From positions 1 through 64,000 of the forward strand of contig NZ_SACK01000003.1 in the NCBI RefSeq assembly GCF_004005815.1: a stretch of DNA of 64,000 nt. The letters run 5' to 3'. Of the stretch, positions 18,743 to 26,830 are shown one piece after another. Below the pieces are notes generated by a model. It saw only the letters and a program-made list of their open reading frames with translations. It did no database searches and was not told the origin of the DNA. Position 1 is the first letter of the stretch, and every line of letters begins with the position of its first letter. The position numbers were made by a program, and so were the translations under genes. Source of the stretch: Mucilaginibacter limnophilus. GTDB taxonomy: Bacteria; Bacteroidota; Bacteroidia; Sphingobacteriales; Sphingobacteriaceae.

Positions 18743-19132
18743 TCACTTAGCTGCCGCAGCACGTTTTGTTGGTGTTGTGCGCTTGGCAGTAGTTGTTTTA
18801 GCCTTAGTTGCACTTTTACTTGCTACCGGTTTTGTTACAGATACCGGTTTCTCAGCTGCGGTTGTTTTAGTTGCTGATGCTTTTGAAGCAGCACCAGTTT
18901 TTGCTTTTGTTGCCAATGGTTTCTTAAGAGTAGTTGCCGCTGAGGCTTTGGGAGTAACAGCCGGTTTTTTGGCTGTAACCTTATCCTTTAGTTCATCAAA
19001 CTTTTCTTCGGCCTTATCTTTTAGCTCTGCGGCCTCTTCTTTGGTGCCTTCCCAAATATTGTTAACGGTTTCTTTTACTTTATCAAAGAAGCCTTTTTCG
19101 TCCTTTACAGGTCTGGCTGATTTTGTGCTCAT
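18743..19132 (-). CDS. Histone H1-like Lys/Ala-rich protein
   Basis: 129 residues in two parts. Residues 1-55 are amphipathic and charged (GFFDKVKETVNNIW, EEAAELKDKAEEKFDELKDK), resembling short CsbD/YtjH-like helical segments. Residues 56-129 are a low-complexity basic tail of Lys, Ala, Thr, Ser and Pro with repeated TKA/AKT/KPV units and no acidic residues except one Glu, like eukaryotic H1 tails and bacterial HctA/HC1-type proteins. Probable role: nucleoid binding, possibly stationary phase or stress. It has its own terminator. The repetitive tail could vary in length between strains. Function is inferred from composition only. Confidence 0.8.
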   Translation of the reverse strand: MSTKSARPVKDEKGFFDKVKETVNNIWEGTKEEAAELKDKAEEKFDELKDKVTAKKPAVTPKASAATTLKKPLATKAKTGAASKASATKTTAAEKPVSVTKPVASKSATKAKTTTAKRTTPTKRAAAAK

Positions 19133-19213
19133 AACTATATAATTTAATTAATGTGTTGATATATAATATAATATAAGCGAAAAGGCACCTAAATGTTTTA
19201 ACTGCGGGTATGC

Positions 19214-19244
19214 CTTGCAGCAATACATAAATCTGCTACATTTG
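19214..19244 (+). promoter_or_regulatory. Promoter of accC, adjacent to the start codon
   Basis: CTTG at 19214-19217, a 19-nt spacer and -7 TACATTTG at 19237-19244. The ATG at 19251 follows only 6 nt later, so transcription should begin at or next to the start codon (leaderless mRNA). Confidence 0.6.
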
Positions 19245-19250
19245 TTACCT

Positions 19251-20738
19251 ATGCAAAAAATACTTGTTGCCAACCGTGGTGAAATAGCCTTACGGGTGAT
19301 GCGCTCGGCACGCGAAATGGGCATTAAAACCGTAGCCGTTTATTCGACGGCCGACCGGGACGCCCTGCATGTGCGCTACGCAGATGAAGCGGTTTTTATA
19401 GGCGAAGCCCCGTCGAACCAGTCGTACCTTGTTGCCGAAAAGATCATCGATGCCTGTAAAGCTACCGGCGCCGAAGGCATACATCCCGGTTATGGTTTCC
19501 TGTCGGAAAACGCAACATTTGCCCGAATGGTACGTGAGGCAGGATTGACGCTGATTGGCCCGTCGCCAGAGGCAATGGAGATTATGGGTAATAAACTGTC
19601 GGCAAAAGCCGCAGCAATGAAGTATAACATACCCATGGTGCCGGGTACTGAAGAGGCTATAACCGATGTTCCGGAAGCTAAAAAGCGTGCTGTGGAAGTA
19701 GGCTTTCCAATTCTGATTAAAGCAGCAGCAGGCGGCGGCGGCAAGGGAATGCGTATAGTGGAAAATGAAGCCTCGTTTGAAGAGCAAATGCAGCTCGCAG
19801 TATCCGAAGCGACATCGGCATTCGGCGATGGTTCGGTATTTATTGAGCGTTATGTATCCTCACCGAGGCATATCGAAATTCAGGTACTTGGCGATACGCA
19901 CGGCAATATTGTACACCTGTTTGAGCGCGATTGCTCAGTGCAGCGACGCCATCAAAAGGTGGTGGAAGAGGCGCCGTCAGCGGTTTTGACGCCGGAAATT
20001 CGAGCGGCAATGGGTAAATGCGCGGTTGATGTGGCCCGCTCTGTAAACTATACCGGAGCCGGAACGGTGGAGTTTATTATGGATGATCAGCTAAATTTTT
20101 ATTTCCTGGAGATGAACACCCGCCTGCAGGTTGAGCACCCGGTTACTGAACTGATAACAGGCATTGATTTGGTAAAAGAACAGATACAGATTGCCCGCGG
20201 AGAACCGGTCAGCTTTAAGCAAGAAGATCTTGAAATAAAAGGCCATGCAGTTGAGCTGCGTGTGTACGCCGAAGATCCTTCGAATAATTTTCTGCCTGAT
20301 ATAGGCACTTTACAAACCTATATTACACCCAAAGGACCGGGTGTACGCGTTGACGACGGCTTTGAGCAAGGCATGGAAATACCCATTTATTACGACCCAA
20401 TGATTGCTAAGCTGACCACATACGGAAAGGACAGGGCAGAGGCTATCGACCGGATGAAGCGCGCCATTGACGAGTATCAAATCACCGGCATCACTACAAC
20501 CTTAGCTTTCGGCAGGTTTGTTATGGAGCATGAGGCTTTTACTACAGGCAATTTTGACACGCACTTTGTGGCTAAGTATTTTACTCCTGATGTGTTGAAA
20601 GCTGATAATGAAGACGAGGCGCTGATTGCTGCATTGGTAACTGAAAAGCTGTTGTCTGCAACCAATATTAAAAACGAGGCATCTGTATCCAAAAGTGAAA
20701 CAAGTAATTGGGAACGAAACCGTAAACTGTATAGCTAA
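19251..20738 (+). CDS. accC: Biotin carboxylase subunit (acetyl-/acyl-CoA carboxylase)
   Basis: 495 residues, ATP-grasp biotin carboxylase; carboxylates biotin on its carrier protein using bicarbonate and ATP. It starts with the family's canonical MQKILVANRGEIA; HPGYGFLSEN, AAAGGGGKGMR (ATP loop), HIEIQVLGD, RDCSVQRRHQK and EMNTRLQVEHPVTE are all visible. The upstream in-frame TTG (19215) is rejected because it lies in the promoter. There is no accB or carboxyltransferase gene next to it, so it may serve acetyl-CoA carboxylase or a propionyl/acyl-CoA carboxylase. It ends with about 40 residues beyond the conserved core. Its stop overlaps the convergent NUDIX gene stop by 4 nt. Confidence 0.94.
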   Translation: MQKILVANRGEIALRVMRSAREMGIKTVAVYSTADRDALHVRYADEAVFIGEAPSNQSYLVAEKIIDACKATGAEGIHPGYGFLSENATFARMVREAGLTLIGPSPEAMEIMGNKLSAKAAAMKYNIPMVPGTEEAITDVPEAKKRAVEVGFPILIKAAAGGGGKGMRIVENEASFEEQMQLAVSEATSAFGDGSVFIERYVSSPRHIEIQVLGDTHGNIVHLFERDCSVQRRHQKVVEEAPSAVLTPEIRAAMGKCAVDVARSVNYTGAGTVEFIMDDQLNFYFLEMNTRLQVEHPVTELITGIDLVKEQIQIARGEPVSFKQEDLEIKGHAVELRVYAEDPSNNFLPDIGTLQTYITPKGPGVRVDDGFEQGMEIPIYYDPMIAKLTTYGKDRAEAIDRMKRAIDEYQITGITTTLAFGRFVMEHEAFTTGNFDTHFVAKYFTPDVLKADNEDEALIAALVTEKLLSATNIKNEASVSKSETSNWERNRKLYS

Positions 20739-21202
20739 AGCTTATCGTTAAGTATTTTAATGAGATTACCCAGTAATGGCACCTGGCCGGGATTGATCAC
20801 CGTTTTGGCGGCTTCCAGGTTGAACCAGGCGCCTTTATCAACTTCAGGTATGTTGATGTATTTTCCGCTTCTGGGTGGCCACTCAAAGTCGAACGTGTTG
20901 CTTACAATATTGTCGATATTGATATCGCCCTCAACGGCCCAGCTGTAAACCACTTTTCCGCTGCGTTGTGTAACAGGCTCAAGCGGTACAAACTTGCCAT
21001 GTACTTTCTGACCGGTTTCTTCTTCAAACTCCCTCTGAGCGGCTGTTAAAGTATCTTCGCCTTCCAGAAATTCTCCTTTAGGTATTGACCATGCGCCTGC
21101 ATCTTTATTTTTCCAGAATGGTCCGCCCGGATGAACCAAAAACACTTCAGGTTGGTCATTTATAGTTCGATACAATAAAATTCCGGCGCTTTGCTTAGGC
21201 AT
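20735..21202 (-). CDS. NUDIX hydrolase
   Basis: 155 residues. The full NUDIX box G-x5-E-x7-REF-x-EE-x-G is present (GEFLEGE ... REFEEETGQ, about residues 43-66), which binds Mg and cleaves nucleoside diphosphate-linked substrates. N-terminal PKQSAGILLYR and a C-terminal WFNLEAAKTVINPGQ segment match the small DR1025/AP4A-like NUDIX group. The substrate is unknown; likely house-cleaning of oxidised or dinucleotide compounds. Single gene, convergent with accC and divergent from ribE. Confidence 0.9.
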   Translation of the reverse strand: MPKQSAGILLYRTINDQPEVFLVHPGGPFWKNKDAGAWSIPKGEFLEGEDTLTAAQREFEEETGQKVHGKFVPLEPVTQRSGKVVYSWAVEGDINIDNIVSNTFDFEWPPRSGKYINIPEVDKGAWFNLEAAKTVINPGQVPLLGNLIKILNDKL

Positions 21203-21310
21203 CTCAGTATTTTACCAATAAACATCTGTAACGTTTATTAGTTTGATAGCTAAAGCGTCACCATTATTCAATATTCCTTAACCGAAACCACATCAACCTG
21301 TACTAATCAT

Positions 21311-21318
21311 TACATTTG
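21311..21318 (+). promoter_or_regulatory. -7 element of ribE, 4 nt from the start codon
   Basis: TACATTTG matches TAnnTTTG exactly and ends 4 nt before the ribE ATG, predicting a leaderless or nearly leaderless mRNA. No clear -33 was found. No FMN riboswitch is visible upstream. Confidence 0.45.
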
Positions 21319-21322
21319 CTGC

Positions 21323-21907
21323 ATGTTTACAGGTATTATTGAAACCTTGGGTAAAGTTACTTCTTTAAGACACGAACAGGGAAATTTACATATCACCGTG
21401 TCGTCGGCTATTTCAAATGAATTGAAGATCGATCAGTCGGTTGCGCACAATGGCGTTTGCCTTACAGTTGTAAATGTAACTGATGATACTCACACGGTAA
21501 CCGCTATTGAAGAAACGCTGAACAAAACAAATTTAAGTGAACTCAAAGAAGGCGATCTTATCAACTTGGAGCGCTGTATGCAGATGAAAGGCCGTCTCGA
21601 CGGTCATATCGTGCAAGGCCATGTAGATCAGACGGCCGTTTGTACCGACTTTAAAGAGCTTGACGGCAGTTGGGAGTATACTTTTGAGTATGACGCGTCT
21701 TTTGGTAATGTAACCGTTGAAAAAGGGTCTATTTGCGTGAATGGCATCAGCCTTACGGTGGTTAATTCAAAACCTAACGCCTTTTCAGTAGCCATAATAC
21801 CTTATACTTTTGAGCATACTAATTTGCAGAACGTCGGAAAAGGCTCAACCGTAAATCTTGAGTTTGACATTATAGGCAAATATGTTGCACGGCTGATGCA
21901 GCGATAA
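21323..21907 (+). CDS. ribE: Riboflavin synthase alpha chain
   Basis: 194 residues, two tandem lumazine-binding repeats (first with VAHNGVCLTV, second with VEKGSICVNGISLTV). It dismutates two 6,7-dimethyl-8-ribityllumazine molecules to riboflavin. It starts with the canonical MFTGIIE, which fixes the ATG. Ordinary length. It is separated from ribD by about 3 kb and on the other strand, so riboflavin genes are not in one operon here. The next gene begins 4 nt after its stop, implying co-transcription with the fructosamine-kinase-like gene. Confidence 0.96.
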   Translation: MFTGIIETLGKVTSLRHEQGNLHITVSSAISNELKIDQSVAHNGVCLTVVNVTDDTHTVTAIEETLNKTNLSELKEGDLINLERCMQMKGRLDGHIVQGHVDQTAVCTDFKELDGSWEYTFEYDASFGNVTVEKGSICVNGISLTVVNSKPNAFSVAIIPYTFEHTNLQNVGKGSTVNLEFDIIGKYVARLMQR

Positions 21908-21911
21908 ACTG

Positions 21912-22772
21912 ATGAACAGCCAGTTCGGTTCTATTGCAGCATACCTTGGGCAGGACATTGTGAATGCAATACCGGTTTCAGGCGGTGATATTAACAGGGC
22001 TTACTGTTTACATACGGCTACAGGTAAATACTTTCTGAAGACAAACAGCAATAGCCGCTTTCCAGGTATGTTTCACGCCGAAGCAAATGGGCTTGAACTG
22101 ATACATCAAAGCAACACCATAGCTGTACCCAAAGTTATTTTGCAAGGCGACCATAACGACGAGAGCTTTTTATTGCTGGAATGGTTAGACACCAAGCGAC
22201 CAGGAGCAGAAGACGCACGTCAACTTGGGCTTCAACTTGCGGCCATGCATAAGTCTACAGCACTTAAATTTGGTTTAGATAGCGATAATTATATGGGCTC
22301 TTTAGCTCAACGTAATGATCGGCACAGTACCTGGGCTAAATTTTTCGTTACCCAGCGCCTTCAGCCGATGGTAAAAATGGCGGTTGACAAAGCCAGACTT
22401 AACATCGCCGATGCTTCAAAGTTTGAAGCGCTTTATAAAATGTTACCCGGTATGTTTGATGAGGAACCACCGGCTCTTATTCATGGCGACTTGTGGGGAG
22501 GCAATTATCTTATCGGTTCAGATGGCAGGCCATACCTCATTGATCCGGCTGTAAGCTACGGCCATCGCGAGTTTGATATTGCCATGACGACGCTTTTTGG
22601 TAGTTTCAATAATGAGTTTTATGTAGCTTATAACGAAGCTTTTCCTTTAGCTAAAGGTTGGCAGCAACGGCTCGATTTGTGGAACCTTTATCCGCTGCTA
22701 GTACATGTAAACTTATTTGGCGGCGGATATGCAGGGCAAGTAAGGGATTGTTTAAAAAATATATTTAGTTAG
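21912..22772 (+). CDS. Fructosamine/ketosamine-3-kinase family protein
   Basis: 286 residues, aminoglycoside-phosphotransferase fold. The catalytic loop HGDLWGGNYL and the metal-binding LIDPAVSYGHREFDIAMT are present near residues 193-222, with an N-terminal GGDINRAY nucleotide-binding segment. The family phosphorylates C3 of sugars attached to lysines, so that the adduct detaches (deglycation repair). Co-transcribed with ribE (4-nt gap). It ends 2 nt from the convergent polymerase gene. The actual substrate is not shown by sequence. Confidence 0.9.
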   Translation: MNSQFGSIAAYLGQDIVNAIPVSGGDINRAYCLHTATGKYFLKTNSNSRFPGMFHAEANGLELIHQSNTIAVPKVILQGDHNDESFLLLEWLDTKRPGAEDARQLGLQLAAMHKSTALKFGLDSDNYMGSLAQRNDRHSTWAKFFVTQRLQPMVKMAVDKARLNIADASKFEALYKMLPGMFDEEPPALIHGDLWGGNYLIGSDGRPYLIDPAVSYGHREFDIAMTTLFGSFNNEFYVAYNEAFPLAKGWQQRLDLWNLYPLLVHVNLFGGGYAGQVRDCLKNIFS

Positions 22773-22773
22773 T

Positions 22774-24057
22774 CTATTCCATCATCTTGTAATCCAAATC
22801 GGTAAGGTCTTTCACTGAACCGAAGCCAATAACATCTTTAATCACCTTGCCATCGGTCAGTTCAACGGCACGAACCAATTTTTCTGAACCGAACTTGTTT
22901 TTGATGGCGTGCATGGTTTTCAGCGCGGTTTCTTTTCGGTCCATATCTTCAAACAAGCTGTATAGGGTATCGCCATTAGTAACAAAGTTGGTTACCGCGA
23001 CACGCATTTGCGTAACCTGGGTGTTCAGCACGGGCCCGCAACCTGTTTTCTCCCTGAACTTATCAATCCGCAGGCGTATCATACGCATCAGGCTAACAGC
23101 GTCCTGTACCGGGGTACTGATTGTAAACGCGTCGTCCCAGCGGGTTCCATCCTCGTAAACAGCCGTAAAGCCTATGGATTTAGAATAGAATTTATGGTGT
23201 ACCATGCGCCTCTCAAGCGTGAGGCAAAGCGTCATAAACAACTGGTCGATATACTCGATGTTTTTTCTCTTTTCTGCCGATATCTGCCTCATGGCCTGCA
23301 TGCCACGGTAATCATGCGACATGATATTCGTCTCCATAAAATTGAGCCGGTAATGCCAGTATATACCTTCGATACTTTTAAATATCGCCTTGAGGCGTTG
23401 AGGCGTAGCATAGCGCATTTCCAGCGGACTTTTAATGCCGTTTCGCTCCAGCCTGTACGACATGTTGTAGCCTATGCCCGGCAAATCGCCCAATTTTAAC
23501 GGACGCAGTATATCGTCAATATTCTGAGGCGTTATTATTACCAGCCCGCCGCGCTTTTTACCTTGTACCGATGCCAGTTTGGCCAGGAAGGCATTTGGTG
23601 CAATACCGATAGAACAGGTTAGCCAGTCGCCCACCTTTTCCAGTATATCGCGCTGAATATTCCGGGCTATATCGAAAGGGGTAGTGCCTTCATAATTTGT
23701 AAGGTTTACTATAGCCTCATCAATACTTTTGGGCACCACATCATTACAATACTGCCTTATCACCTGGATGATCTTTTTATGAAATTCTCGGTAACGGGTA
23801 GGGTTGCTTTCAACCGGGACAAAATCGGGGCATTTTGCCATTACATCGTTTAAACGCATGCCTGCTTTAATGCCAAGCTCTTTAGCCTCGGTTGATAGTG
23901 AAATTACACACCCATATTTGCCCGTATATACACAAACGCCCACAGGACGGTTACGCAACCAGTAATTCACCTGCTGCTCACACCGCGCAAAAAAGCTGTT
24001 CATATCAACAAACAATACGCGCGGTTCGGTACGTATTTCTGTTGAGTTTTGATTCAT
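22774..24057 (-). CDS. Y-family translesion DNA polymerase (DinB/UmuC-like)
   Basis: 427 residues from ATG 24057; an upstream in-frame TTG (24093) lies within a palindrome and is less likely. The palm motif VDMNSFFARCEQQ supplies the first catalytic Asp, and SIDEAIVNL the catalytic D-E pair; a thumb HhH (LGDLPGIGYNMSYRLERNGI) and a little-finger domain follow. It would bypass lesions on damaged templates. No UmuD-like peptidase gene and no beta-clamp-fused partner is adjacent. Downstream of yigZ and ribD on the same strand, but separated from yigZ by 68 nt containing an operator-like palindrome, so it may be separately inducible. Confidence 0.9.
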   Translation of the reverse strand: MNQNSTEIRTEPRVLFVDMNSFFARCEQQVNYWLRNRPVGVCVYTGKYGCVISLSTEAKELGIKAGMRLNDVMAKCPDFVPVESNPTRYREFHKKIIQVIRQYCNDVVPKSIDEAIVNLTNYEGTTPFDIARNIQRDILEKVGDWLTCSIGIAPNAFLAKLASVQGKKRGGLVIITPQNIDDILRPLKLGDLPGIGYNMSYRLERNGIKSPLEMRYATPQRLKAIFKSIEGIYWHYRLNFMETNIMSHDYRGMQAMRQISAEKRKNIEYIDQLFMTLCLTLERRMVHHKFYSKSIGFTAVYEDGTRWDDAFTISTPVQDAVSLMRMIRLRIDKFREKTGCGPVLNTQVTQMRVAVTNFVTNGDTLYSLFEDMDRKETALKTMHAIKNKFGSEKLVRAVELTDGKVIKDVIGFGSVKDLTDLDYKMME

Positions 24058-24066
24058 AGAAGTAAA

Positions 24067-24087
24067 ATTGCTAAATATATTAGCAAT
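24067..24087. promoter_or_regulatory. Operator-like palindrome upstream of the Y-family polymerase
   Basis: ATTGCTAA, 5 nt, TTAGCAAT: perfect 8-bp arms placed 10-30 nt upstream of the polymerase ATG. Good candidate binding site for a damage-responsive repressor; which protein binds is unknown. Confidence 0.5.
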
Positions 24088-24125
24088 AACCAAGGATTTT
24101 TATTAACTAAAAATAGGTAAGGATT

Positions 24126-24740
24126 TTAAGCGCTGTACAGGAATTTAATCTTCACACCATCCAAAGCACCAAATTTTGCTGTAACCGTGTTAACCTGCAT
24201 CTGCCTGACGGATAATGTAACCGCACATTGATTATCAAATTCCTGTTTTATTACGTTCAGATTTTCATCTTTGATAATACGCATTATCTCGTTCATTTGC
24301 AGGTAATCAAATTCAATTTGATAAATGTCATTGACCGTTTTTGAGATAACATTAGCGTTTTTAACCGCTTCGTTTGCAGCCGTTTTATAAGCATTGATCA
24401 ACCCGGGTACGCCAAGTAATGTTCCGCCAAAGTAGCGTACAACCACAATAAATACATTGGTAATGTTATGCGACAGCATGGTGTTAAGTATTGGTCTGCC
24501 CGCTGTTCCCGATGGTTCACCGTCATCATTTATGCGGAATACAGAACGGTCGGGAGTAAGGCGCATGGCCCAGCAGTGGTGCCTGGCTTTAGGGTGCTCA
24601 GTTTTAACCTGCTGCAATAAAGTTTTTACTTCGCTATCGGTAGTAATGGGATAGGCATACGCTATAAATTTGCTGCCGCGATCAGTAAACAGTCCTTCGG
24701 CCGGTTTATCAATGGTATTGTAGGTATCGTCAAACAGCAT
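24126..24740 (-). CDS. yigZ: YigZ/IMPACT family protein
   Basis: 204 residues. The N-terminal UPF0029 domain carries the signature NDDGEPSGTAGRPIL and VVVRYFGGTLLGVPGL (about residues 70-120); the C-terminal ferredoxin-like domain is present. Relatives of eukaryotic IMPACT, probably binding translation machinery or RNA, but the bacterial function is not settled. It starts 4 nt after the ribD stop, so it is in the ribD transcript. Confidence 0.92.
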   Translation of the reverse strand: MLFDDTYNTIDKPAEGLFTDRGSKFIAYAYPITTDSEVKTLLQQVKTEHPKARHHCWAMRLTPDRSVFRINDDGEPSGTAGRPILNTMLSHNITNVFIVVVRYFGGTLLGVPGLINAYKTAANEAVKNANVISKTVNDIYQIEFDYLQMNEIMRIIKDENLNVIKQEFDNQCAVTLSVRQMQVNTVTAKFGALDGVKIKFLYSA

Positions 24741-24744
24741 GGTA

Positions 24745-25800
24745 CTATAGGGCGGTATTATGTTGAAGGATTTTTAGTTTATCGGCACCAAAATTTTCTT
24801 CGGCCAACAGCGTGCCCGAAATTTCAGGCGCTTTTATTCCTGCAAGCAAATCACCGCTTCCTGTAAAAATGCGTGCTTCATCCCACAATCCGGCTTCAAT
24901 GAATGAATTAAGCGTATATACACCACCCTCAATAATCACCGACTGGATATCCTGCATGTACAATTGGTACATGATGTATTGCGGCACAAAGCGGTCGAAG
25001 TCCTCAAGGGCGATGTATTTTATTTTACCGTCAATATCAGTTTTTAGTTCATTAAATATCAGCGTTTCAATACTTTGATCGAAAATATTAAAGTTGTTAT
25101 CAAGTTCAAGCCGACGATCGATAACCACCCGCTTTGGCGACTTGCCAGCCCAATAGCGTGTGTTTAACTGCGGGTTATCAATGGCAACTGTGTTTTTGCC
25201 AACCAGTATGGCATCTTCTTCGCTGCGCCATTTATGCACCAGTTTACGGGCTTCAGTACCAGTTATCCAGTACTGGCATTTATCGGCAGGAGCAAAAAAG
25301 CCGTCCTGTGTTTGCGCCCATTTTAAAATGATATATGGCCGGTGCTTTTGAACGCGGGTAAAAAAACGCCTGTTCAATTCACGGCATTCGTTTTCTAATA
25401 CACCGGTAGCAACCTCAACGCCGGCTTCTATAAGTTTTTCAATGCCTTTGCCATCAACCTGCGGAAACGGGTCGCGGCAGCCAACAACCACCTGTGGTAT
25501 GTGGTGCTTAATTATGAGATTGGCACAGGGAGGCGTTTTGCCATAATGCGCGCAGGGCTCGAGCGATACATATAATGTAGCCTGGGCAAGCAATTCGGCA
25601 TGATTAGGGTATTTGGCAATCACCGCGTTTATGGCGTTAACCTCTGCATGTGCTTCGCCATATTTGCCGTGATAACCTTCGCCAATAATCTTATTTTCGT
25701 GGACAATTACACAGCCAACCATAGGATTGGGGCTAACATTGCCCGCGCCTGAAGCGGCCAGTTGCAGGCAGCGCTGCATATATATTTCGTGCGAAGGCAT
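24745..25800 (-). CDS. ribD: Bifunctional riboflavin biosynthesis deaminase/reductase
   Basis: 351 residues. N-terminal deaminase with zinc-site motifs HAEVNAI and PCAHYGKTPPC (about residues 50-90); C-terminal reductase from about 150 with ITGTEARKLVHKWR and IIEGGVYTLNSF. It catalyses the second and third steps of the GTP branch of riboflavin synthesis. Starts at ATG 25800, divergent from prmC with 33 bp between starts. Heads the ribD-yigZ unit. Confidence 0.95.
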   Translation of the reverse strand: MPSHEIYMQRCLQLAASGAGNVSPNPMVGCVIVHENKIIGEGYHGKYGEAHAEVNAINAVIAKYPNHAELLAQATLYVSLEPCAHYGKTPPCANLIIKHHIPQVVVGCRDPFPQVDGKGIEKLIEAGVEVATGVLENECRELNRRFFTRVQKHRPYIILKWAQTQDGFFAPADKCQYWITGTEARKLVHKWRSEEDAILVGKNTVAIDNPQLNTRYWAGKSPKRVVIDRRLELDNNFNIFDQSIETLIFNELKTDIDGKIKYIALEDFDRFVPQYIMYQLYMQDIQSVIIEGGVYTLNSFIEAGLWDEARIFTGSGDLLAGIKAPEISGTLLAEENFGADKLKILQHNTAL

Positions 25801-25804
25801 GGCA

Positions 25805-25812
25805 CAAAAGTA
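25805..25812 (-). promoter_or_regulatory. -7 element of ribD, 4 nt from the start codon
   Basis: On the minus strand TACTTTTG (TAnnTTTG) ends 4 nt before the ribD ATG, again predicting a leaderless message. A similar but weaker TTACTTTG (25822-25829) lies 4 nt before the divergent prmC ATG on the plus strand. Confidence 0.42.
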
Positions 25813-25833
25813 GCTTTTATGTTACTTTGTTGC

Positions 25834-26742
25834 ATGAAAACTGTGAAGGATGCTTTCAATATATTCCGTTTAGAGCTTGCCAACCTATACGCGCCTACTG
25901 AAATTGAGGCGCTTACCCTTTTGATATTAACAGATATTACCGGTTTCTCAAGGGCTACTGTTAAGGCGTTTCCTGAACAAGAGCTTATGGATACACAATC
26001 AGGAAAACTATCTGCCATCCTCACAGAACTTAAAACCGGCAGACCATTACAGTATATTACCGGTGAAACTGAATTTTATGGATTGCCATTTAAAGTCAAT
26101 TCTTCGGTACTAATACCCCGCCCTGAAACTGAGGAACTGGTAGAGTGGGTGATTTCGGTAGTAGTTGGAGCATGGCGGAAGGCGGATGGTGTAAACGCTA
26201 AGCACCCTGCACCAAGTGCCTCGCCATTAACCATCCTTGACATCGGCACCGGTAGCGGTTGTATTGCTATCAGTTTGAAAAAAAATCTGCCTGACGCTTC
26301 GGTAAGTGCTATAGATATTTCTCCCGAGGCGTTAAAAACAGCCAAAGTAAACGCTGAACTCAACAAAACTGAGGTTAACTTTATTGAAGCTGATATATTA
26401 AATGCGGCAAACAACAAATCTCTACTTTCTGATCGCTACTCACTAATCATCTCCAACCCGCCATACGTCACCCCGGCCGATAAGGAGTTGATGCATACCA
26501 ACGTAACCGATTTTGAGCCACACACAGCTTTGTTTGTGCCGCAGGATGACCCGTTACTATTCTACAAAGCCATTGCCAATTATGCACTTAAAACGCTAAT
26601 GCCAAGCGGACTATTATTCTTCGAAATAAATGAAAGCTACGGTAAACAAACAGTTGATATGCTGACTGATAAGGGGTTTAAAAACATCGAGTTAAGACAG
26701 GATATGAAAGGGAGGGATAGAATGGTGAAAGCAAGTGTCTGA
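25834..26742 (+). CDS. prmC: Peptide chain release factor N5-glutamine methyltransferase
   Basis: 302 residues. Methylates the GGQ glutamine of release factors. An N-terminal helical domain is followed by the SAM-binding fold: ILDIGTGSGCIAI and the catalytic NPPYV (N208-Y211). The stretch RPLQYITGETEFYGLPFKV is diagnostic of PrmC. ATG 25834 (MKTVKDAF) is chosen, as upstream in-frame starts lie inside ribD. Release factor genes are not adjacent. Transcribed divergently from ribD. Confidence 0.94.
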   Translation: MKTVKDAFNIFRLELANLYAPTEIEALTLLILTDITGFSRATVKAFPEQELMDTQSGKLSAILTELKTGRPLQYITGETEFYGLPFKVNSSVLIPRPETEELVEWVISVVVGAWRKADGVNAKHPAPSASPLTILDIGTGSGCIAISLKKNLPDASVSAIDISPEALKTAKVNAELNKTEVNFIEADILNAANNKSLLSDRYSLIISNPPYVTPADKELMHTNVTDFEPHTALFVPQDDPLLFYKAIANYALKTLMPSGLLFFEINESYGKQTVDMLTDKGFKNIELRQDMKGRDRMVKASV

Positions 26743-26755
26743 ACCAGAATTTTGT

Positions 26756-26816
26756 GAATTAAGGAATTATCAGAATTTCCCTTAACGCAATCTAAATTCT
26801 GATAATTCCTTAATTC
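26756..26816. repeat. Long perfect inverted repeat between prmC and xerD
   Basis: Two perfectly complementary 23-nt arms (26756-26778 and 26794-26816) flank a 15-nt loop. It fills the gap between two convergent genes, so bidirectional termination is likely, but the length and AT-rich composition also fit a miniature dispersed repeat. No flanking target duplication is obvious. Confidence 0.7.
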
Positions 26817-26830
26817 CTAAAATTCGAGTC

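Noticed and set aside
21203..21322. FMN riboswitch upstream of ribE
   Set aside because: Only 120 nt are available and no RFN-element conserved segments are visible; the -7 element lies 4 nt from the ATG.
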